DNA of 62,744 nucleotides from a virus. The stretch spans positions 1 to 62,744 of IMG/VR virus record IMGVR_UViG_3300030390_001226, one strand, 5' to 3'. The position numbers and the translations under genes are program-made. Below the pieces are notes generated by a model. That model saw only the letters and a list, made by a program, of their open reading frames with translations, was not told the DNA's origin and made no database searches. Each line of letters opens with the position of its first letter. Position 1 is the stretch's first letter. This document shows, piece after piece, positions 27,611-38,100 of the stretch.

Positions 27611-29113
27611 ATGGCTGGAGAAGGTTTATTTTTTACAGGGCAAGTACTTACGAACAATCGTGATCTTTTGGAGGAAGAGGCTACTCGCCAACAACTAGAT
27701 ATGCAAAGAGAGGAGCTTGAGCTTAAGAAGCAAGCTGCTGCAGACAAGAGAAAAGAGGCTAGGAAGAAGAATGAAGTTGATCCTAATTCTTACTCTTTAG
27801 ATGAGATGGATCCATTTTTGCAGGAACAATTTCAAGGTGAAGTGTCTGATTATCAAGGTTTTGTTATTGAAAACTCTCTAAACTTTGATGATAATATTGA
27901 ACTTAAAAATCAAAAATTAAAAAACGAAGGAAATCTTAATATTTCAGGGGGTAGATATAGATCTATCTCAACTGATTTGACTTCATACCAAAACCTTATT
28001 AAAAATGGTAAAGGCGATAAATTAGCTTTAGCAGAGGACGGTAGTTATCTTTATGATTATAACTATAAAAAAATTCAGGAAGAGGTTAACAAACGAAAAG
28101 CAAATCCTGATGAGGGAATGACTTTTGATGAAGCTATGGAGGCTTACCCTATAGACGCTGACACTGTAATGAAGAGGACTGAGTGGGTTGACCCAACTAT
28201 CGCTTTGTTTGCTACTGATAATGCTAATAGAAAAGGAACTTATGATAATGAAGATGACGGTTATAAGTATAAAACTATTTCAAATAGTCAAAAAAATATA
28301 ACTCAAACAGCTATAAAAAACAAGCTAACGGTTAACTCTCAAGGGTTTCATAACGACCCCAATTACAAAAGAATTTACGATACCAAATTACTTACTATAG
28401 AGGGTAATGAGATGACCGCTAAAGAGGCTTTCTTTTTAGAGGCTTATGTTGACCCTGAGACAGGAGAAAGAGCTGAGATAACTGACGCTACTAATCTATT
28501 AGATATACTAGATTCAGAAAGTGACAACTTTAACAAAGATGCTTCTAACGCTTACGCTGAGTATTTAGCTAAGAAAATATCTGACCAGGGCTATAAAGAC
28601 ATGACTGATGAAAGGGATGGTAAGATTCAAGGTGAGACTAGTGCTCAGAAGAAAGCTAGAGAAGCTGAGGAAGATCAGATGGAGTATAATGTAGATACAG
28701 CGAAAATTATCTCTTCTTCTAAACCAGGGGATGAGGCAAATACTGGTTACCAAACCTATTATGGTCATCCTAAATTAGCTAAAGACCTTACTAAGGGTAT
28801 TAAATCAGATTCTCCTTTGTCAGCTATATTAAACCCTAGTTCTGACCAAGCTATAGCATTTAAGAAAATGGCTCAAGCTAGTATGAAGGATGCTACAACT
28901 ATGGAGTTTGATGTAATAAGCATTACTTTGGATTCAAATGGTTTACCTGTAGCTTTAATTCAAATTCCAAATAATCCAAACTCTAAAGCTTTTATACCTT
29001 ACTCTAGATTGTCTTCAAAAACAATTGAAATGTTAGGTGATGACGTGAAGAATATAGTTAACTACAAGCAACCAGAAGTAAAATTTGATCCTAACTCACA
29101 TTCAAACACTTAA
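27611..29113 (+). CDS. Internal virion/ejection protein (T7 gp15-position), 500 aa
   Basis: 500 residues. Starts MAGEGLFFTGQVLTNN, then a strongly charged coiled coil (about residues 17-60), and continues as a mainly helical, acidic protein without enzyme motifs. It is 3 bases after the first internal protein and 3 bases before the 3525-residue giant. By analogy to T7 (gp14, gp15, gp16), it would be the middle component of a trans-envelope DNA ejection tube. No sequence similarity to T7 gp15 is claimed. Confidence 0.7.
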   Translation: MAGEGLFFTGQVLTNNRDLLEEEATRQQLDMQREELELKKQAAADKRKEARKKNEVDPNSYSLDEMDPFLQEQFQGEVSDYQGFVIENSLNFDDNIELKNQKLKNEGNLNISGGRYRSISTDLTSYQNLIKNGKGDKLALAEDGSYLYDYNYKKIQEEVNKRKANPDEGMTFDEAMEAYPIDADTVMKRTEWVDPTIALFATDNANRKGTYDNEDDGYKYKTISNSQKNITQTAIKNKLTVNSQGFHNDPNYKRIYDTKLLTIEGNEMTAKEAFFLEAYVDPETGERAEITDATNLLDILDSESDNFNKDASNAYAEYLAKKISDQGYKDMTDERDGKIQGETSAQKKAREAEEDQMEYNVDTAKIISSSKPGDEANTGYQTYYGHPKLAKDLTKGIKSDSPLSAILNPSSDQAIAFKKMAQASMKDATTMEFDVISITLDSNGLPVALIQIPNNPNSKAFIPYSRLSSKTIEMLGDDVKNIVNYKQPEVKFDPNSHSNT

Positions 29114-29116
29114 AAG

Positions 29117-32100
29117 ATGAACGAAGAATATTTAAAAGGACTTCACGATTATTTAAAAATAAACGCTGATTACGATACTTGGGTTTCTGACATTGTTGGT
29201 AATGAAAGTTACCTTAACGAGTTACATGGTCACTTAGGTATTAAGGCTGACTATGAAACATGGAAGTCTGATGTTTTTACTGGAACTCAACAAGAGGAAG
29301 TAAAAAAAAAAGACCTTTCAACGGATGCTACTTTACCTACAGAGGGTGGAGAATCGGTTTCTGGAGGGAGTGATCTTCTTGACACGTCTATTCAAGACAG
29401 AGAGGCTCAAGGTCACCAAACAGACATATCTTTATTTACTGATGGCTCCGACAAGGATGCTGTAGCTGCTGCTGCAGAGCAAGAGAGAACAGTATTTTAT
29501 GAGGAGCAAGGTTTAGACTTCAAGAAGATTAACGAACTCAAGAAGAGAAGAGAAGAGTTAGAAGAGGAGAAGAAAGCTTATCAAGAAGACGTACTAAATA
29601 CTAAGTTTGAATTAAATGGAGGTATTAAAAGGGATGATAAATTTTTTGTACCTAAAGACAAAGGCTTCTTTGAATCTCAAAAAACTATCGAAGAGGGTGG
29701 GTATGATGAGGTAACTAAAGATAAAGCTTTAGAGTTTGCTACTGGTGCTACAGCCGTTAATGTGGCTATGACTATTGGAGATTATGTACTTCCTGGTGGT
29801 GGTAGTGAAGGTGGTAGAAGTGAGAGATCTATACTTGACGATATAGGTAGTGTAGAAGAAGAACTAAACGAATCAAGACCACAAGTTATTAAAGCTGAAG
29901 AGGCTTACAATACACAAATCACAAACTCATTTTTAGAACAAGGTTACAGAGGTGATAGGCTAACCCAGTTAATGGAGAACGCTGACATCAAGCAGGAGTA
30001 TGTTGAGTCTAAATTAATTACAATAAACGGACAGGAGAGTACTGGTGTGACTGTAGAGGAGGGAATCTACGATGACGAGTTTATTAGTGGGTTACAAGAT
30101 GGCTCAATCAAGGTTGAGATACACCCATCTATAAAAGATACTGATTACGGTAGATACTTAGAGAACGCTATAGCAGTACAGTCTAACGCTGGAGGAGCGT
30201 TTGGTGACATAAAAGATGCTCTTATGTCTGGTGGCTATGGGACTGTCGCTGGTACTCTTGAGGTTCTTGAGATAGGAGAAGGTGTAGACTCAAGTCTTGA
30301 GTACTCAGATAAAGGTGGTGTTTTAGCTAGAGAACTTAAAGACGTTCAAGATCAGTACACTGATATGCAAAGAATGTATCAGTACCCTGGGTTTATGCAG
30401 TCTATGAGGGCTGGTGAATACGCAGATGCTGGTTTTCAATTAGGTAGAGGTATAGCAGGGTCTACAGTTCAAATAGCTATATCAGCTATAGGTACAAGGC
30501 TTGGGATACCTCAGCCATATTTAATGGGGTTTATAGCTGTTTCTGCTGCAGGTCAAAAATCATTAAGTCTTAAAGAGCAAAGAAGAGAGGGTAATTTAGA
30601 TATTTCTAACTTCTACTTAGCTGCAAACGCTTTATTTTCTGGGGCTGCTGAGGCTGTATGGGAAATACCTACATTTCAGATTATCAAGGGTATTCAAGGT
30701 ATAACTAAGGGAGCTGGTAAGGCTGCCGTTAGAGAGGTAACAGAGAGGGCTGTTGATGGTTTGCTTAAGGATTTACTTAAAGAAGGTGGATCTGAGGCTG
30801 GTACTACAGTTACAGAGATGATAGTGGATCACGTTACTGGAGCAGGAACCCCTGAAAGTTTTGACGAGATAGTAAACGAAGTTGGTAACGCATTTGTTAC
30901 TGGCGTAGGTATGGCTGGTGGTATGAGAGCTGTTGGTGGAAGTGCTGCTGTTACTGCCTCTGTTATAAATAAACTTACAGGTGTGGACTTAACCAATCGT
31001 ATAGTTGCCACAGTAAGAAATGTAAACGAGGATGGTTCTCTTGGTGATAAACAAGAGCTAACTCAAGCTGAGTATAGAAAGTGGAGAAAAGATCCTAAGA
31101 ACTTAAAGGCTCAATTAGAGGGTGGTGTAAACGTAGAGGTTTTTAATAAAGATATAGAAGGAGACTTACAGGATTTAGTTGACTCAGCATCTGAGGATGT
31201 TGTAGACGCTAACGAGAGTGTTGATGTAGTTGGTCGAGAGGTTAACTCAGAGATTAACGAGCTTGGTAATGATCTTAAAGATAAGGACTCTGCACCTTCT
31301 GAAGGTAGGGTATCTAAGATAGCTCAGTTATTAAATAAGATGGGTTCTCTTATAGATGGCTCTAGTTCTAATAGGGGTGTTGATTTAAAGGCTTTAAAGG
31401 CTAACTTTAATGCTATTATGAATAAGGCTGGTTTTTCTGTAAACGATAACGTTACAAATCAAAACACTGATAACGCAAACATAGAGAGTACAGAGAATAT
31501 TACAGAGATACAAAGCAAAGAACAAGCTAATGCAATAGAGAAAGCTTTAGATGAAGGTGGAGACTTATCTGTAGTACTATCTCAAGATGGTGTTGGTGTA
31601 TCTAAGAGTGGTGAGAGCGTTTCTAAGAACAATATAAAGCTTGGTAAGTTTAAGAGTAAGGCTGCAGCTAAAAAGGCGTTAGATGCGTTTAATAAGAAGA
31701 ATTCTAAAGCTGAACAAAAGCAAAAAAGACACGTTGAGGTTCAGAAGAAGAACAATAAAGAGTTCAAGGCTGCCGATAAGGGTAAGATGGATGACGTATC
31801 TCAAGAAGATCTTGATGGAGACTTTAATGTAATGTCTGCTGAACTTGATGGACTTGATGCTGCAACTAACGATAAGAGAACGGATAACCTAGAGAAGGTT
31901 CTTAAAAATAAAGGTTTAAAATACAAGAAGGTTACCACTATAGAGAATGGTGTTAGTAAGACTTCGTTTATGGTTGAGGGTGTTGAGTCTAACGAGGCAT
32001 TAAGTATAGCCTCAGGATTTGGTCAGAAATCTATAACGTCTAGTAAGGATGGGGTGCTTCATTCAGATGGTACAGTAGAGGCTTTAGATGGTAACACTTA

Positions 32101-35100
32101 CGATGGTCCAGACGCTAGAGACGGTGCTAGGGTTATTGTTATAAAACAAAACGGCAAGAAGAAAGCTATACGACTTGGTACTGGGAAAAAGTCTTTTGCT
32201 AAGAAGTTCAATAGTAACAACATAGCTGATATAGCTAAGTTTGTAGAGTACCTACCTGATAATCAAAAGAAAATTCTTGGTCACGTACTAAACTTCTTTT
32301 CTAAGATTCAAGGGTTAAATATTGGTATCGTTAAGAATACCTACGCAATGAAGCAACAACTAGAGGCTGATGGTTACAACCCAGCTCAGATAGATGCCTA
32401 CGCAAAAAATAGAGCTATATATAGAGGTAGTGATGGTACTATGTATCTGAACCTTGAGGTGATGAATATGAACACTCCATTCCACGAGATCATACACCCA
32501 CTTGTTAACTTTATTAAAAAGACGGATTCTGAAACAAGAAATAAAGCTATTGAAGAAATAGAAAAATCTCAAGCTTACAAAGACGCTGATACTGAAGGTA
32601 AGAAGCAGATGATTGACGCTATACCTGAAGGAGTATACTCTAAGATAGAGGATATGGTTTCTAAGTCAGAGCCTGGAATGATTGGTTCTCCATTTAGAAA
32701 ACGATGGATAGACTCTAACGGTAGAAGACAGAGTGGTAGTTACCTTGACTGGGTTAAAGGTCAAGAGGCTTACGAGGACTTATCTAGACAAGATCAGGTA
32801 GAGGAGGCGTTTGCTGAGATGATGGGTGACGCTGCTGCTAATCAGTTTCAAAAAGATAACTCTAAGCTTAAGCAGATATACGATGCGATAAGAGAGATGT
32901 TATCTGTATTTAATATAAACATACCTGCGGATAAGAACTTAGCTTCATTAGATCTATCTGATTTACAGAATATAGGGGACCTAAGAAGTGGTATTGGTTC
33001 TGCCTTAGCTAAGGGTACTTCCTTGAATGTTGGTGGGGTTGACTTCTCTGTTAGTAAACCTAAGAACTCAGAGGTTGTAGATAAATCGATTAAAGCACAA
33101 GTTAATAGCCAAGAGCAGGGTCACGACCTTGGTGTGACTGAGGTTACAAGTTTTGAAGGAGTTGAAACTCAAGATATTAAAGCTCAACCAAGTGACTACA
33201 ATCCAAACTTTGATGATAGCAAAGTTAAGAGAGGTAGTATTAGTGAGTTTAATGGTCAGAAGGCTATGCTTATGTGTATAGACAGGTCTGTATCTGGAAC
33301 TGTAAATTCTCCATCTGGAGTGGTTAAAGAGTTTAATGGTGGTATGTACTTCTCTTACCAAGAGGGTAATGGGGTATGGGCATTCGCAGGAAAAGCTTCT
33401 GCATCTAAGGTTATTAATCAAGCTAAAAATAGTAACGGATTAATATTTCTTACCCTTATGGCTCCACAATCTATAGATGGAACTGTAGAGATGTTTGACT
33501 ATGTTATGGATGAGATTGATAACGCAGTTAAAAAAGGATTAGTTAAGAAGGATGTAGCTTTAGATTTTTTAAATAAAAAATTAAAACTAGGTAAGGTTCA
33601 AGATAAGTTAAGCAAAGAAGGTATATCTAAGGATAATGTTAAGTCAATTTCAGAGTTTAGAAAACTTATATTATCCCTTGAAGGAGCTTTCGATGTTAGA
33701 AAGGATTTAACTTCTAAAATGATTAAGGGTAAAGATCTGTCTAAGTGGGGTATACCTACAAGGGAAGAGATGTACTCTTTTGTTAACCAAGGAGAGATAA
33801 AAGACTTGACTGGTAACCCTGTTGTAGCTGCTATAAGAATTGATACTGAGACTGGATATATAGACTCAAGAGATAATGATAACGTAAAAGATCACCCTAC
33901 TTACCCATATCAAATTAAGGGAGAACCTTTAATGGTGTTTGATCAGGCTGTTGATGCTAGTGAGCTTTGGGGAGACCTAAACCTTGCAGATAAGTATTTA
34001 ATTGATCCTAAGACAGGTATACCTTTCAGTGAGGGTACAACTACAGCTAGAAGAAATGCTGCTGTAATGATGGCAACACCTGTTGTAGATATTAAAGCTC
34101 AAGCCCCTCAAGTTGAAGAGGTGCAGTGGCAAGAATCTAAGATAGGTAGAGGTGACTTAGCTATCACTAATAGAAGTGAAGAGGTTAGAGAGGCTGCACA
34201 GGATTATTTTGATAGAAAGATAACTCAACAGGAACATTTAGATATTGTTCAAGAGAACAGTCCTATCAAGCCTATAACACAGTTTATGAATCCTGCGAGC
34301 CTAGAGGATATTGAAACTGCTATAGGATCAAAGGTTGAAGGTAAGCTAGACGTTTCTATACCAGAGGGAACTAAGGTTGGTGTACGACTAGACATTTCTG
34401 CTTACACAAATAAGAATATATGGGCTATTACTGTACACGAAGATGGTAGAGGTAAGGCTATGTCTTACACAAACGTTGCGAGAATAAACAATGTTGAGTT
34501 TATATCTAGCCCTAAAGTTGCATTAAACATTGCTAGAGGAAAGTCATCAAAAGCTACCATTGCTAGAATGCTAGGTGAGTGGAGTCCTATTGAGGGAGCT
34601 GATGCTAAAGCTAGAGGTGAGAGTGCTAAACAAATTATAGTTGAGGTAATGAATGACCCTTCGTGGTCACAGATTGGTATGAACCCATTTAGACACTCAT
34701 ACTTCTACGATAGGTTAGATGGTATGCCAGTTGTTAATGCAGAGCAGGTTGTTCAGATTGGTGGGTTAGTTTACGCTAAGAATGCTGAGAAGACTACTCC
34801 TTTTGATGAAAGGTTTGAAGATAAGAGAACTGGTTTAAAATTCCAAGCCCCTGATAACGATGGGTTTACAGGTGGTAGAAGCCAGTACGCAAGATTTAAC
34901 GTTACACCTAATACAGACAGACCTAACGCATTGATTGAGGACTTATCTGAGGATAGAGTATCTGAGATAGCGATGAAGGGTAACTGGTCTATAATAACAG
35001 GTACGGTTGAGGCTGAAGGTAAATACAATAACGAAGCTAACGTATCTAATAATGCTAAACTGTACAAAGAATTAGTCGAGGAGTTTGGTGCTGAAAACAT

Positions 35101-38100
35101 AGAGGTAGTTCAGGGTGTCTATATGAAAAAGGATCAAGGACCTAGTTTATTTGTTACTGGTATAACAGAGCATAGAGCTATGCAGATAGGGAAAAGCTAC
35201 TCTCAGGAGGGTGTCTTAACTAGAAGGGGTAATATATTTACTGATGGTTCTGGTATGAACCCTGCATCTGAGACTGTATTTGTTGGAGATAACGCTTTAA
35301 ATAAAGATGGTAACTCAACCACAACAAGTGGTGTTACATTCTCTCTAGACGTAAACTGGAAGAGTAAAGTACCTTTAGCTACAGGCATTAAAGCTCCAAC
35401 TGATAAGGTTGGTCCACTTAGGTTTCAAGCCCCTCAAGAGGAGTCTTTAAGTGATTTTCAAAAAATATTTGCTTTAGATTTAAACTTGCTAACTGAAGAT
35501 TTAAAAGAGTTAGATGATAATTTTATTATTGACTATAACGCTACTAATTTTGGATTAAACCCTAGAAATCGTAGAGTCGTATTATTTGATATAGAACAAG
35601 TTAATTTAAGTGCTTCAAAAGCATTTTCTGAGATTAAAGATAGTTACCCTGAATTAAACAAGGAGAAACCATTGATTGATGATCCTTATTCAAGCGAAAA
35701 TTATAGCTTAATTTCTAAGGGAGTAGGAAGCCAAGGGGATGTATTTTTAGATAATAGAGATAATTCAATTCTTAAATTAACTAAAAGTCCTTACGAGGTT
35801 ATTGGCTCATTAAAAGTGATGTCAGCTCAAAAATCTAAAGCTAAATTTAAAATTAATTTTCCTGAGATTTATTCAATACAAAAAATTAACTCTGAAAATA
35901 ATTTTTATGCAATAAAAAGAGAAAATGTAGAACCATTTAATGAGGAGAAATTAAGTGAGGTAAAGGATGTTTTTAGTGTAATTAAAAATTATTACCCTAA
36001 TTATGGTGAAGGAATAGAGTTTGGAGAACTTCTAGCTAAAGAAGATGTTTACCTTCCTATAATGGAGAGTATTAGATTTCAGGCTGGTAACGGTGTTACT
36101 GAAGATCAGTTAACAGTACTAAAGTCTACATACTCAGATATAGAGAAGAAATACCCTAACATAAATGTAGATGAGGGTATGATTAAATTATATCACTACT
36201 CTGATGAGAGGCTTAATACTGTAGACCCTAGGATAGCATCACGTCAAACTTACTCTAATCAAGAGTATAGAACGTGGGGTAGATCAAGAGTCTTCTTCTA
36301 CACAGATGCTGACATGAAAGAGGGAGTAGTTGGTGGATCTGTAATGAATGAAACCTTACTGCCTATAGACAGGGTATACCCTCTAACTGAGGACCCTTTA
36401 AACCTTGAAGAGGTTGTAAAGAATAACTTAGACGCTAAAAGAAATAGTGGAGATAAAACTCAAAGTACTATAACTCTTAACACTAAGTCAATGGATAGTA
36501 GTGTATTGGCTATATCTAAACTTAAGTCTTTACTTAAGGATATGGGACTATCTGATGTTGTAGACTTTGGGGATGTTACAGAGAACTTTACGTATAATAA
36601 AGATGATAGTGGTAAGTACCAGAGAGCTGGAATTAAAGACTTAAGCTTTACAGTTAATTACCCTATAGATTCTGACAACATAACATCTGTTATAAAAGAT
36701 ACATTCGACAAGGCTTCATTTGAGAAAGTGGACCCAGCTACACTACCATTCAACTACTTTGAAGAGATGGCTAACGTCGCAGAAGGACTTGGTTTTCAAG
36801 GGTTTATATACGACCACGTAGGTGGTAAGACAGTATCTTCATGGAAACCAGTTAGTGTTGTTGGTGATAGATTTCAAGCTGCTTCACAGGAAGATACAGA
36901 CGTATACGTGTCTGGTCTTGGTGCTATAATGTGGGATCTAGCTAAACCAATTATTGATGCTGACTATGAGCTTGGAGGTTGGATGAGTAATATAGGCGAT
37001 TCAGACAAGAGATATATGAAAAAAGACTCTGAAGGTTTAATGGTTTCAACTGTTCGTGCTACAGAGTTATTTGGTAGACCTAAAGGCTTACATACCAATC
37101 AAGAAATAAAAGAAATGATTATAGCTGGTAGAGCTCAACTTAACCACCAGTTATATGTAGCTAATAAAAATCAAAAGAACCTTAAGAAGGTTGTTGAGGC
37201 AGAGGAGAAGAGAATAAAGTCTGAGGATTCGTATAAAAATGCTACCCCAGAACAGCAAGAAGCTATGCTAGAGCACTTGACTCCTGAAGCGTTAAACAAT
37301 ACAATGAGTAGTATTGACGCAATACAATTACTTCCTGAACAGTCTAAGCTTAGAGAAGCTATGACTACGGTTAGAAATCATATAGATGTCTTAAGTATGA
37401 CTATGTATGAGGAGGGATTAGTTAGTGGACCAATGCGGTACACAATTGAGGGGAACCTTGGTTATTACCTGACTAGATCTTATAATCACTTTGAAGACTC
37501 TAATTGGAAACAAAAAGATCAAGAGGTTATAAGAAGAGCTGAGGTGTTTGTAATGAATCAGCTTATGGCAGAGTCTAAGAATATGAGTCTAGAAGAGGCT
37601 CAGGTTGTTGCTCAACAAATGGTAAATCAAATTGTAAATAAAAAAGATGATTCTCCTGGCATGAAATTCATTCATAACTCAGGTGTTTCGGGGTCTTTAA
37701 AGATACAGAATTCTATATTTGAAAGAAGAAAGGTAGTCCCAGAGGAAATAAGAGAGCTTCTTGGAGAAAGAACGGATCCACTAACCAACTATGTCAACAC
37801 AATATCTAAGTTATCTAGAACCCTTATATCTAATCAGATGTATGAAGACATGATAGATTTTGGTATGGGTAAGTTTATAGCGGATCCTAACCCTAATAAA
37901 CCTACAGTTTCTAGCATACCAGGTATAGAAAATAAGTTAGAAGGTAAAAAGTGGGGTCCTCTAGATGGTAAGTTCGTGGATAACGAAATGCTTGACGTAT
38001 TAAGCTATTATAACGATTCAGACGGAGAGATGGGTCTTGCTACCAAGGCTTGGATGACGTTTGTGTATGCGACTAAGAAATCTGCTACAGTTTATAACCC

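Noticed and set aside
33068-33421. Minus-strand open frames inside the giant polyvalent gene (also 34771-35100, 39184-39450)
   Set aside because: Shadows without leaders; the plus frame has clear domain motifs.
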